Assembly (NCBI GenBank): GCA_020635855.1
Contig: JACJYZ010000003.1
Location: 682,001-746,000, forward strand
Direction of reading: 5' to 3'
DNA: 64,000 bases
Source: Flavobacteriales bacterium
Lineage (GTDB): Bacteria > Bacteroidota > Bacteroidia > JACJYZ01
The position numbers and the translations under genes are program-made. Numbering within the stretch: position 1 is the first letter of the stretch; every line of letters starts with the position of its first letter. Below, in pieces: positions 1-7,613 of this stretch. The notes under the pieces were generated by a model that saw nothing but the letters and a program-made list of their open reading frames with translations, did not search any database and had not been told where the DNA came from.

Positions 1-863
1 ATCCACGGAACGAGCGATGCATTTTCCACGGGATCCCAGGCCCAGAACCCGCCGAAGCTGAGGGCTTCGTAGGCCCATGCCCCCCCCATCAGGATGCCGG
101 TGCCGAGTACCAGCACGCCGAGCAGCGTCCACGGAAGGGCGGGTTTGATCCAGCCGCCGTAGTTGCGTATCCACAAACCTGAAATGGCAAAAGCGAAAGG
201 CACCACGGTGAGTGCGAAACCCAGGAAGAGAGTAGGAGGGTGGATGGTCATCCAGTAGTTCTGGAGGAGCGGGTTGAGGCCGCGTCCGTCCAGGTGTTCG
301 AGGTAGTTCGGTTGCGAAACGAAAGGCAGGTTCATCATCTCGCTGTGTTCGCGCAGGAGGATGAACGGGTTGCTGCCGACCTTGTATCCGAGTATGTATA
401 CACCCAGCAACATCGATCCGAGGAACACCTGCACAACCGACAGGATGGACATCACCGGCGCGCGGAACTCGTTCTTCATCCGCATCAGGAACAACCCGAT
501 CACGGCATGCCAGATGGTCCATAGAAGGAAGCTCCCTTCCTGGCCTTCCCAGAAACAGGACAACATGTACCTGATGGGAAGGGCGCTGGATGAGTGTTGC
601 CACACGTAATGGTATTCGAACATGTGGTAGAAGATCATGGAGAACAAGGTCACCACGATGCCAACCACGCCCACCACGTGGGTCAGGAATGCAATGTTGG
701 CCAGGCGTGACCACGAAGCGGCTTTGTCAGGGTCTTGCCTGTTATTTGTAGCAAAGAAGTAGGAAGCGGATGCCAGGAGTGCGGCGACGAATGCGAGGAA
801 AACAAAGGACTTTCCGATGATTCCCGGTAATAAATGTTCGCCGTTGTATACGATCTCCTTCAT
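1..863 (-). CDS. ccmF: CcmF, cytochrome c haem lyase subunit (3' end outside window)
   Basis: Polytopic inner-membrane component of the system I haem lyase, which takes haem from CcmE and attaches it to apocytochrome c on the periplasmic face. The frame is open from the ATG at 863 to the left edge, so only about 287 N-terminal codons are seen. FWEGQEGSFLLW at residues 104-115 and the tryptophan-rich haem-binding loop FWAWDPVENASLVPW at the edge are CcmF hallmarks. Several hydrophobic helices separate them. It is the last visible gene of the ccmBCDEF operon, 51 bp after ccmE. Confidence 0.93.
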   Translation of the reverse strand, partial: MKEIVYNGEHLLPGIIGKSFVFLAFVAALLASASYFFATNNRQDPDKAASWSRLANIAFLTHVVGVVGIVVTLFSMIFYHMFEYHYVWQHSSSALPIRYMLSCFWEGQEGSFLLWTIWHAVIGLFLMRMKNEFRAPVMSILSVVQVFLGSMLLGVYILGYKVGSNPFILLREHSEMMNLPFVSQPNYLEHLDGRGLNPLLQNYWMTIHPPTLFLGFALTVVPFAFAISGLWIRNYGGWIKPALPWTLLGVLVLGTGILMGGAWAYEALSFGGFWAWDPVENASLVPW

Positions 864-914
864 GGTGTGAGGCGGTAAAGATACGTGCCGCCCCAGGATT
901 TTCAAGCCCTGCTG

Positions 915-1331
915 TTAGATACTCTCTCCGGCGGCGGTGAACTCCTGCATTTCGCCCGGTTTACCGTTGTTGTATTTGGACGGGCACTTCATCAGGATCT
1001 TGGAAGCGGAGAATTCTTCCCCGTTCATTTTGCCGATGATCACCACCTGCTCTGAACGCTCGAAGTCCTGTGGCTTGGCGCCGTTGAAATTGACTTTACA
1101 TTCTTTTCCTTCCTTGTCCACCAGGTAAAAGGAGAACAGGTTGGGGTCTACTTCCGGCTCGTAGATGAGTTCCTTTTCCTTGTTCAGTACGCCCACTACG
1201 TGAAAGTTGGTGCCGGGGTGTTCCTTGGCCACGCCGAAGTTTACGTAGGTGCCTGCATCCACCATGGTGCTCAGGATAGCGGCAATGGCCAGTGCGATCA
1301 CGATGATGCCGATGATATGGGTCTTTTTCAT
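915..1331 (-). CDS. ccmE: CcmE, haem chaperone of cytochrome c maturation (Cys variant)
   Basis: Membrane-anchored periplasmic haem chaperone, 138 residues. An N-terminal anchor helix (about residues 5-25) is followed by the beta-barrel OB-fold region containing PQDFERSEQVVIIG. The usual covalent haem-binding HxxxY motif is replaced by CPSKY near the C-terminus, so a cysteine occupies the histidine position. CxxxY-type CcmE proteins are known from archaea, some deltaproteobacteria and Bacteroidota. The start ATG overlaps the stop of the preceding ccmD-like gene by 4 bp (ATGA), indicating translational coupling. Confidence 0.93.
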   Translation of the reverse strand: MKKTHIIGIIVIALAIAAILSTMVDAGTYVNFGVAKEHPGTNFHVVGVLNKEKELIYEPEVDPNLFSFYLVDKEGKECKVNFNGAKPQDFERSEQVVIIGKMNGEEFSASKILMKCPSKYNNGKPGEMQEFTAAGESI

Positions 1332-1552
1332 GACGGCTGATTCGGGTTATGTTTTTCCAGCTTCGACACCTTGCGGTCAATGTTTACCAGGTAGATGGTG
1401 AGCCCCAGGAAAATAATCACGAGCACCGCCACTACAACGTATATCATGCCATCGGCACGCAACCTGTCGGCCATTTCCACCTGGCTGTTTTGAGCAGGAA
1501 GCAACGTAAGTGCCGAGAACAACCAGGCGAGGGTAAGCCAGAGTTTTTTCAT
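1328..1552 (-). CDS. ccmD: CcmD-like small membrane protein
   Basis: A 74-residue protein with an N-terminal signal-like segment ending near LLPAQ, a second hydrophobic helix (about residues 33-52) and a charged tail (NIDRKVSKLEKH). Position between ccmC and ccmE, size and one-helix-plus-charged-tail architecture fit CcmD, which stabilises the CcmC-haem-CcmE complex. Sequence conservation in this family is poor, so the name rests mainly on synteny. The ATG at 1552 is chosen because it overlaps the ccmC stop as ATGA; a longer reading from 1624 would run deep into ccmC. Confidence 0.75.
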   Translation of the reverse strand: MKKLWLTLAWLFSALTLLPAQNSQVEMADRLRADGMIYVVVAVLVIIFLGLTIYLVNIDRKVSKLEKHNPNQPS

Positions 1553-2214
1553 CCGTTTGAATTGTTGGTGATGTTCCTCACACGGATCCGGATCGTTGTG
1601 ATCCACCATGCGAAGAGTGTCCATCCGATGATGGCAGGGTAAAACACCATGCGCATCCTGCTGTCCAGGTCATAACTGTTGAAGCCGGGGTTGCCGCCCT
1701 TTCCGGGGTGCAGGGAATCCACATCGCCGACCTTGGGCAGAATGCCGATGAATACAACCATCATCGTATATGCAAAGATATTGTATACAGCTGAAATGCG
1801 TGCCTTTTTCTCCCTGTCTTCGATGGCATTCCGCAACACGGCGTAAGCCAGGTATGACAGCATGGTGATGGCGGCGCCGTTGAGCTGCGGGTCGTTGGTC
1901 CACCAGGCGCCCCAGGTAAAACGGGCCCAGAAACTTCCGGTGATCAGGCCCAGTGTGCCCAGTACCATGCCGGTGTTGGCGGCTTCTGCAGCTGTGGTGT
2001 CACGGCGAAGGCTGTTGCTGTTCAGGTGGCGGATGCTGTTGACAAGCGAGATCGTCATCATGATCATCATGGCGAACCACATCGTCACATGAAAGTACAG
2101 GTTGCGGATGGTTTCGTGAAGGATGTTCATGGCCGGTACCTCACCCAAAAAGCCCATCACAATGGTATATACTACCAGTACCACCGCGAGCGATTTCCAC
2201 CAAATTCCCTTCAT
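1549..2214 (-). CDS. ccmC: CcmC/CcsA-family haem exporter protein
   Basis: Six-helix inner-membrane protein that presents haem to CcmE. The WWD-type motif WGAWWTNDPQL lies near residue 100, flanked by helices with conserved histidines (LYFHV near residue 40). About 221 residues, typical for CcmC. I start it at the ATG at 2214 (MKGIWWKSL); an in-frame GTG at 2259, 3 bp after the ccmB stop, would add 15 hydrophilic residues and cannot be excluded. Its stop overlaps the next start. Confidence 0.9.
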   Translation of the reverse strand: MKGIWWKSLAVVLVVYTIVMGFLGEVPAMNILHETIRNLYFHVTMWFAMMIMMTISLVNSIRHLNSNSLRRDTTAAEAANTGMVLGTLGLITGSFWARFTWGAWWTNDPQLNGAAITMLSYLAYAVLRNAIEDREKKARISAVYNIFAYTMMVVFIGILPKVGDVDSLHPGKGGNPGFNSYDLDSRMRMVFYPAIIGWTLFAWWITTIRIRVRNITNNSNG

Positions 2215-2262
2215 TTCTGTATCGGATTCTGTTTGATCATGCGTCGTCCGTTCGGCCACGGA

Positions 2263-2919
2263 TCAATCATGCCAAAGGTAAGGAAATAATAAAAAGGAGA
2301 GCACCCAAACAATCACGTTCAGCAACAGCAGAATGCCCACATAGCCCATGTATTCGGAAGGCGGTGTGCCCAACAATGCAAACCTCGACGCCTTGATCAG
2401 CGTGATCAGCAACGGCATCAACAACGGAAAGCTGAGGATGGCCATCATGGCTGTGTTCTTTCCCGCCTTGGAGGCAATGGCCGATACCAGGGTGATCACA
2501 CCCGACAGGCCCGTGCTGCCGGGAATCAGGATAAGCAGGTAACTAACGGGATCGTCCACCGGGTTGCCGAGGAAGAGCGACATGGCCATGTAGTTGACCA
2601 GTGAGATGGCAGCCAGCAACACCATGTTGTAAATGATTTTGGAGAGGATGATGGCCTGTGGACTGGCAACCGTGTAATAATAGAACTGGAGTCCGTGACT
2701 TTCCTGGATAAAACTTCTCGCCCCGGCATTGATGGCGCCGAACAGCACCATCACCCAGAAGAGTGCGTTCCAGGTGAAAATATCATCCAGGATGCGGAAC
2801 GACAGGTAGCAGACGAAAACGGTGCTGACCGCATAGAGGAGCAACCCGGCCAGGGCCGAGCGCTGACGCCATTCGATCAGGAATTCCTTGGTGAGCAGCC
2901 ACCGGATCTCTTTTACCAT
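2263..2919 (-). CDS. ccmB: CcmB, haem exporter ABC-type membrane subunit
   Basis: 218-residue membrane protein with six hydrophobic segments. The N-terminus KEIRWLLTKEFLIEWRQR is typical of CcmB, the permease that normally pairs with ATPase CcmA. It is the first gene of the operon; no ccmA is adjacent, since the divergent neighbour is bshB1. ATG at 2919 is preferred over an upstream TTG at 2925. A TACATTTG promoter box on the same strand ends only 3 nt upstream of this ATG, which predicts a leaderless or nearly leaderless message. Confidence 0.93.
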   Translation of the reverse strand: MVKEIRWLLTKEFLIEWRQRSALAGLLLYAVSTVFVCYLSFRILDDIFTWNALFWVMVLFGAINAGARSFIQESHGLQFYYYTVASPQAIILSKIIYNMVLLAAISLVNYMAMSLFLGNPVDDPVSYLLILIPGSTGLSGVITLVSAIASKAGKNTAMMAILSFPLLMPLLITLIKASRFALLGTPPSEYMGYVGILLLLNVIVWVLSFLLFPYLWHD

Positions 2920-2922
2920 GCC

Positions 2923-2930
2923 CAAATGTA
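2923..2930 (-). promoter_or_regulatory. TAnnTTTG -7 box of the ccm operon
   Basis: TACATTTG read on the minus strand matches the Bacteroidota housekeeping -7 element exactly. It ends 3 nt before the ccmB ATG, putting the expected transcription start at or next to the A of the start codon. No clear TTG at -33 was found. Confidence 0.5.
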
Positions 2931-2936
2931 ATCAAC

Positions 2937-2963
2937 TTGAACAAACCCATTTCGCTATATTTG
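2937..2963 (+). promoter_or_regulatory. Promoter of bshB1
   Basis: TATATTTG at 2956-2963 matches the -7 consensus TAnnTTTG, with TTG at 2937-2939 (16-bp spacer, slightly short). The expected leader before the ATG at 2975 is about 8 nt. It lies back to back with the ccm promoter. Confidence 0.55.
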
Positions 2964-2974
2964 CATCAACAACC

Positions 2975-3694
2975 ATGGAAAAACTCGACATTCTCGCTTT
3001 CGGCGCCCACCCCGACGACATCGAACTCGGATGCGGAGGTACCCTCATCTCCCAGGCGGCCATGGGGCGCAAGACCGGCGCGGTGGATCTCACCCGGGGT
3101 GAACTGGGTACACGGGGGAGTGCGGAACTGAGAATGGAAGAGGCCGCAGCTGCAGGTCGCATCATGGGACTGACAGCAAGGGAAAACCTCGGCCTGCGCG
3201 ACGGGTTTTTCGGGATCGATGAAGAATCCCGCCTGGCCGTGATCCGCGCCATCAGAAAATTCCAACCCGACATTGTGCTGGCACCCGCCGTCACCGACCG
3301 CCACCCCGATCACGGGAGAGGCGCCCTGCTGGTTCGGGAAGCCGCTTTCCTGTCGGGCCTGCAGCGCATCCCTACCGACATCGATGGGGAAACACAACAA
3401 GCGTGGCGGCCGCGTGTGGTGTACCATTACCATCAATACTATACCAACGAGATCCATTTCGTGGTGGATATCTCCGCCCATTTCGAAAAGAAAATGGAAG
3501 CTGTGAAAGCTTACGGATCACAGTTCTATGACCCATCCTCCAAAGAACCTTCCACGCTGATCTCAACACCCGCCTTTCTGGACCACATCCGCAGCCGCGC
3601 CGTTGACATGGGTCACTACATCGGCGCCGAATACGGCGAGGCCTTCCTCGGCCACCGCTTTGTTGGGGTGGATGATATTGCGGTGTTGCGGTAA
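2975..3694 (+). CDS. bshB1: BshB1, bacillithiol biosynthesis deacetylase
   Basis: Zinc-dependent LmbE-type deacetylase that removes acetyl from GlcNAc-malate to give GlcN-malate, the second step of bacillithiol synthesis. 239 residues. Zinc/active-site motifs are AHPDD at residues 11-15 and DRHPDHG near residue 110; GELGTRG near residue 47 is typical of the BshB1 subgroup. The ATG at 2975 follows a TATATTTG promoter box and matches the usual MEKLDILAFGAHPDD start. A monocistronic unit divergent from the ccm operon. Confidence 0.95.
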   Translation: MEKLDILAFGAHPDDIELGCGGTLISQAAMGRKTGAVDLTRGELGTRGSAELRMEEAAAAGRIMGLTARENLGLRDGFFGIDEESRLAVIRAIRKFQPDIVLAPAVTDRHPDHGRGALLVREAAFLSGLQRIPTDIDGETQQAWRPRVVYHYHQYYTNEIHFVVDISAHFEKKMEAVKAYGSQFYDPSSKEPSTLISTPAFLDHIRSRAVDMGHYIGAEYGEAFLGHRFVGVDDIAVLR

Positions 3695-3891
3695 ATCAAA
3701 TTAGAAATTAGGGATGAGGAATTAGAAATGATTGCGTAATTGCGCTTCGCGGTCAGTAGCTCCCTACGGTCGCGCCAATGACCTCTGACCTCCATTGACC
3801 ATTGACTATTGACTATTGATAATCCGGGAAGTTAGGCGAAGGTTGCACCTTCGTCATGTCCTTGCCACCGGCGTATTTGCAATCCGTGCCC
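3695..3891. other. Repeat-derived spacer
   Basis: No gene is seen. The sequence is built from short words found in other spacers of this window: ATTAGAAATTAGG-type AT-rich text at 3700-3730, CGCTTCGCGGTCAGTAGC with its near-complement TACGGTCGCG, and TTGACTATTGACTATTGA at about 3795-3820. The AT-rich word recurs in inverted orientation at 5421-5454, so the two genes between are bracketed. Confidence 0.6.
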
Positions 3892-4566
3892 TTATTCATA
3901 CACATCCAGCAACGGACCATCCAGCCCCGTCCACTTGCATGCGGGCAGACCGGCCGACTTCAGTCCGTCGTTCGTCCATGTGTTGCAGGTGAAGAACAGG
4001 TTGTAGGTGCCGCAGCCTTCGAAGAATGCATCCTGTGTGCCGTAAGTGGTGGCGTGAATGGCGGTGGGTTGCTGATCCCGGAATCCGGATTGGATGTAGT
4101 TGATGAGTTGCCGGTACTGCTGTTCGTTCAGCCGGATGACCTTGCACCGCGGACCGGTTTCCGGTTGTGCATGATAGGTCACGTGCATGGCGGAAGTGCT
4201 GAGCCAGAACATGGCCTTGAATGCCACGGATGCCTTGAGGTCGGCCCAGGTGGGTGTTTCCAGGTAGAAACCTTTGTCGCCCCAGCCGAAGCCGAGGTAG
4301 GGCAGGGTGGTGTCAACGGTGGATGGGATGTCAGTCCCCAGCCATGCCGGCCAGTTCATGAGTGCGTGACAGGTGGGTACCACCAGGTCTGTATGCACGC
4401 CGTTGGAGAGCAGGTACACGGTGATGTCGCCTTTGATGATATCGGCATCTGTATTCACCCGCCATTTCGACAACAGCCAGCCGATGACCACGTACAGCAA
4501 AACCAATGCGGGTAGTATCAACAGGTACTTCATGATGTTTCGAATACGATGACTGAGAACTTTCAT
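3892..4566 (-). CDS. DUF2459 (TIGR02117-type) membrane-anchored protein
   Basis: 224 residues: one N-terminal membrane helix (about 13-30) followed by a soluble domain. The segment GWGDKGFYLETPTWADL and the preceding NGVHTDLVVP are typical of the DUF2459/TIGR02117 family, whose function is unknown; it has been noted near urease genes in some bacteria, but no urease is present here. A later ATG at 4533 (MKYLLILPAL) is an equally good start and would leave a cleaner membrane anchor. No promoter was recognised, and the gene lies within a repeat-bracketed segment. Confidence 0.8.
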   Translation of the reverse strand: MKVLSHRIRNIMKYLLILPALVLLYVVIGWLLSKWRVNTDADIIKGDITVYLLSNGVHTDLVVPTCHALMNWPAWLGTDIPSTVDTTLPYLGFGWGDKGFYLETPTWADLKASVAFKAMFWLSTSAMHVTYHAQPETGPRCKVIRLNEQQYRQLINYIQSGFRDQQPTAIHATTYGTQDAFFEGCGTYNLFFTCNTWTNDGLKSAGLPACKWTGLDGPLLDVYE

Positions 4567-4587
4567 CTTAACAGAAAGATTCGGAAG

Positions 4588-5121
4588 TCAAAATGCCACC
4601 ATACCGAGCGTACGTAATCGTCTTTTACCATAATGAATAAACGGAAACCGCCCGTTGAAATAAAGTCGGCGGCGATCATATTTGGATTTCTTTTCTTTCT
4701 CGGGAGTCGGTTGGCTATCACTGCCCGCGCATTCGGTTTTCTGAACCACATGTTCTTTGGCAGTCGGGATGGAATCCGGCGGCACCGTATCCCGTATCTC
4801 CTGCGGCCATGCACTTGCACTTGCTGTTGCACTTGCTCCTGCTCCTGACGTTTTGAAAAACAACAGCAACGATGAAAGCAGGGCGAACCGCTGTAGTCCT
4901 TTCGGGACTTTCAGTTCCGGTGCCCACCCGCCATAGAGCTGGTCTTCTCGATACTGTCCGCAGAAGGGTTGTTTCTCCATCTTCAATGCCTCTTTGAATT
5001 CCTTTTTCGACAGGTGAGTGAAGTCGATCACCTCCCGTTGGCAGGCGGCGCAAATGCGGCCTCTTTCGGAGGGCGTCATCTTTTCCCAGTCCTCATTGCA
5101 TTGAAACGCGAGCTTTCCCAT
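4588..5121 (-). CDS. Protein with N-terminal CxxC zinc-ribbon-like Bacteroidota domain
   Basis: 177 residues of unknown function. Residues 8-45 carry the pattern C...W..MTP.ERG..C..C...V.DFT.L....., a Cys3 motif that occurs at the N-terminus of many Bacteroidota proteins and probably binds a metal; a further Cys is at about residue 53 (PFCGQYR). A hydrophobic segment (about 82-92) could span the membrane, followed by an Ala/Ser-rich stretch and a basic C-terminus. It lies 21 bp upstream of the DUF2459 gene on the same strand, so the two are probably co-transcribed. Confidence 0.65.
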   Translation of the reverse strand: MGKLAFQCNEDWEKMTPSERGRICAACQREVIDFTHLSKKEFKEALKMEKQPFCGQYREDQLYGGWAPELKVPKGLQRFALLSSLLLFFKTSGAGASATASASAWPQEIRDTVPPDSIPTAKEHVVQKTECAGSDSQPTPEKEKKSKYDRRRLYFNGRFPFIHYGKRRLRTLGMVAF

Positions 5122-5248
5122 ATGGTGTGTTTAACGGGAAAATACGGAAAAGAGTTAAGAGATGCTTGCTTCGCGCGCGTAAAAGAGGCTGCGCGGCCAT
5201 TTGCTCCCTGCGGTCGCGTAATTTAGCTGCGCTGTCAATACGCTTCGC

Positions 5249-5284
5249 GGTCAGTTGTTTCCGCTGGTCACGTTAATGGTCAAT
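5249..5284 (+). repeat. 36-bp direct repeat, copy 1
   Basis: Matches 5389-5424 with a single difference (TTAATGG against TCAATGG). The core reads TCAGTTGTTTCCGCTGG. The two copies are 140 bp apart. Confidence 0.85.
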
Positions 5285-5361
5285 GACATCGGTTCGCCTG
5301 CTCATTCCCGCCAATCAACGGAGAGGGTCATGATCAATGCCTGACTGCCAACTTGGGACTC

Positions 5362-5388
5362 GCGACTTGCGACTTGCGACTTGCGACT
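5362..5388 (+). repeat. Tandem GCGACTT array
   Basis: Three full copies of the 7-mer GCGACTT plus a partial fourth (GCGACT). Related words (GACTTGCGAC) occur in spacers near 50655 and 52590. Confidence 0.85.
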
Positions 5389-5424
5389 GGTCAGTTGTTT
5401 CCGCTGGTCACGTCAATGGTCAAT
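5389..5424 (+). repeat. 36-bp direct repeat, copy 2
   Basis: Second copy of the repeat at 5249-5284, directly following the GCGACTT array and running into the AT-rich word at 5421. Confidence 0.85.
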
Positions 5425-5454
5425 TCCTAATTCCTGACTTCTAATTATTAATTA

Positions 5455-5488
5455 CAAAAAAAGGGACCGCCACACGGGCAGTCCCTTT
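5455..5488 (-). terminator. Rho-independent terminator of the Asp-box protein gene
   Basis: On the minus strand AAAGGGACTGCC pairs with GGCGGTCCCTTT around a short loop and is followed by a run of T. It begins about 30 bp after the stop at 5519. Confidence 0.9.
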
Positions 5489-5518
5489 CACATCCTAACC
5501 TAAACAGATGTTCCTGAT

Positions 5519-7309
5519 CTATCGAACGACCAGCTTTTGGCTCACGCTGAATCCGTCGGCTTCAACAGTGGCGAAATAGATGCCGCTGTTCATTTCCTTC
5601 CGGAGGATGGTGAGTCCGTGACGACCTGCGATCAGTTGGCCATAGTCCTGGCTCATGATCACCTGACCCAGTATGTTGGTCACGGTCAGTCTTACTTTAG
5701 CCGTTTTCTTCAGTTCAACTGTAACGGTGGTTTGATCTGAAAACGGGTTGGGGTAGCTGTTTGTGATGGCAAACACATTGTTTTCCTTTTCAACCACACC
5801 GGTGAAGTCCGATTCGGTTACGCAAAGGCCATCAATGTATTTGAAAGCAACTGCCTGCAGTGTGTTACCCACATCCGGAACGGCCATGTAGTTCACGGGA
5901 ACACAGTAGTTACCGCTGCCATCGTCTTTTGCATAATAGGATACGTTGGCGAAGTTCACAACGCCGTCTGCATCCGTACCTGCGGTATAGTTATAAGTAG
6001 ATGTTCCGGGGTATGTCGGGTGATCGTGCATCTTGGTTGTAAAACCGGTGGTCACATCATATCCCTGCATGAAGCAATCACGGAACAGGTTGGCATCGGG
6101 ACCGAACGTGGTGGTGTCGGTGTCGAACCATACGAAGAACAGTTTGTTGCCGTCAGGTGTAACTGCAATTTGAGGACGTGGATCTTCGTCGATCACATTG
6201 GCTCCATTGCCGTAGCTGCCGCGGAATGTTTGGGGTTTGGCAACCAGCCTTTGTGCCCATGTGGTGCCACCGTCTGCTGAGTAGATATCAAACAGTCCCC
6301 AGTAGCCGGCACCTGTACTGATGGTCCAGGCGTTGCTGCCATGGCCCACTGCAACGAATACGTGCGGGTTCCCGTTCTTGTCCACTGCGAGGTCGTGGTC
6401 GAATGCAGTGGTGAAGATGGTGTAGGTGGTGTCGTTCAGCGGATTCAGGCTGTCACCGATACCCGGCAGGGTGCTGATGGGTACCTCGATCATGCTACCC
6501 CATGTGGCGCCACCGTCGGTGGATTTGTATAATGCCAGGTAGTAAGATGAGTCGGCTTCAAGGGAGAAGCTGGTGTGGGTGATCACAGAGATCCAGCCGG
6601 TATTGCCGTTGGGTGAGAAAGCAATGGCCGCATCAGTCGGAATCACATTGGTTGTGTCAACCGTCATGGATGTTACGTGGCTGATGGAATCGTGAACAGC
6701 TGTTACGTCTCCACCGCTGTATGTCAGTCGCGACAAGATCAGCTTGTTTTGGAAGATGTTGGTAAGGCTGTAATTCCTGTCACGATGAATCACGAACATT
6801 TCACCGCCATCACGGATGGCGTGCATGTCATCCGATACTTCGAAATTCCGTTCGGAATTCGAAGTGTCAACATGTGAAGTGATTGCGCCGGTACCTACGG
6901 TGTATGTGCCGTATGTGAAGTTACCCCAGGCTGTGGCTCCGTTGGTTCCACCGAGAACCGGAGCACCATATACCACCCGTGTGCTGTCGGGATCGGTGTT
7001 GCCATTCGGGTTGTAGACCACGTTCATTGGGTAACGGGCGTTCATAGCACCGCTGGGTGTATAGACCGGGCCCAGGTTGTTGTTCCAGGTGGCGCCGCCA
7101 TCCTTGGATACGTCGGTCAGCAGGTAACCGCTACCGGGGGCCGCCGTGGTGGTTGCCGGGTCGGCGCGGTGGGTGAAGCTGATGGTTCCGGTTTCAGGGT
7201 CAAGCCAAAGATAACTGGATGCACCTGCAGCGCAAGTGTATGCATTGGCAGCATTTCCCATGTCCACAATGGTAATGGTGGCTGCTGTCTTATTGGCGGC
7301 ATGCCGCAT
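5519..7309 (-). CDS. Secreted Asp-box (sialidase-like repeat) protein with T9SS sorting domain; signal peptide separated by a stop
   Basis: Repeated S.DGGATW boxes (KDGGATW, STDGGATW, SADGGTTW) indicate a BNR/Asp-box beta-propeller like those of sialidases and photosystem-assembly-like proteins; no enzymatic residues were identified. The last about 80 residues (SYPNPFSDQTTV..., ending in a basic KLVVR) form a type A T9SS C-terminal sorting domain, which directs export and surface attachment. The reading frame continues in phase upstream of the first internal ATG at 7309, through 35 codons, to a TAA at 7415-7417 and beyond it a perfect signal peptide. As read, the product would lack a signal peptide and could not be exported. 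A hairpin terminator follows at 5455-5488. Confidence 0.85.
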   Translation of the reverse strand: MRHAANKTAATITIVDMGNAANAYTCAAGASSYLWLDPETGTISFTHRADPATTTAAPGSGYLLTDVSKDGGATWNNNLGPVYTPSGAMNARYPMNVVYNPNGNTDPDSTRVVYGAPVLGGTNGATAWGNFTYGTYTVGTGAITSHVDTSNSERNFEVSDDMHAIRDGGEMFVIHRDRNYSLTNIFQNKLILSRLTYSGGDVTAVHDSISHVTSMTVDTTNVIPTDAAIAFSPNGNTGWISVITHTSFSLEADSSYYLALYKSTDGGATWGSMIEVPISTLPGIGDSLNPLNDTTYTIFTTAFDHDLAVDKNGNPHVFVAVGHGSNAWTISTGAGYWGLFDIYSADGGTTWAQRLVAKPQTFRGSYGNGANVIDEDPRPQIAVTPDGNKLFFVWFDTDTTTFGPDANLFRDCFMQGYDVTTGFTTKMHDHPTYPGTSTYNYTAGTDADGVVNFANVSYYAKDDGSGNYCVPVNYMAVPDVGNTLQAVAFKYIDGLCVTESDFTGVVEKENNVFAITNSYPNPFSDQTTVTVELKKTAKVRLTVTNILGQVIMSQDYGQLIAGRHGLTILRKEMNSGIYFATVEADGFSVSQKLVVR

Positions 7310-7471
7310 GAATGATTCCCGGTTGATGGGTGTTCCGGAGACATTGGAAGCACCTTCCTGTTCTGCCAGTGATTGTTTGGAAACCGCAGCTGACGACTGG
7401 CGGGGCGATTGGCTTTACGCAAAAGCACCCGTACAGCATACAACAGCTACGAAAAGTAATGGTTTTCTCAT
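7310..7471 (-). pseudogene. Detached 5' end of the Asp-box gene: signal peptide plus in-frame TAA
   Basis: ATG at 7471 opens MRKPLLFVAVVCCTGAFA, an ideal signal peptide, followed at once by TAA (7415-7417), then by SQSPRQSSAAVSKQ... in the same frame as the downstream protein. The expected codon at the stop is CAA (Gln), giving AFA-QSQ, so a single C-to-T change explains the break. The promoter upstream is intact. This is either a recent nonsense mutation, a phase-variable or readthrough state, or a sequencing error. Confidence 0.8.
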
Positions 7472-7519
7472 AGTCTAGAGGTTACGTTAAGAAATGGTCT
7501 GTTAAGCTTACTACGGCTA

Positions 7520-7550
7520 CAAACATATAAAGTAGGAATTCTTGGCGCAA
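7520..7550 (-). promoter_or_regulatory. Promoter of the Asp-box protein gene
   Basis: TATGTTTG (7527-7520) with TTG (7550-7548) at a 20-bp spacing, a textbook Bacteroidota promoter. It gives a leader of about 45 nt to the ATG at 7471 and supports that ATG, rather than the one at 7309, as the original start. Confidence 0.75.
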
Positions 7551-7613
7551 GTACTTTCTCACTTATCTGGAAATCCTGTTGAATTGCAATGGGTCTGCGA
7601 TGGGAAATTTTTG

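Larger units (their letters stand above)
5122..5518. other. 397-bp repeat-rich spacer
   Basis: No gene is seen. It contains a 36-bp direct repeat (5249-5284 and 5389-5424), a 7-bp tandem array (5362-5388), an AT-rich word (5421-5454) and the terminator of the next gene (5455-5488). Confidence 0.7.

Noticed and set aside
5362..5388. Possible CRISPR-like repeats
   Set aside because: The unit is 7 bp and strictly tandem with no spacers, and there are no cas genes nearby.
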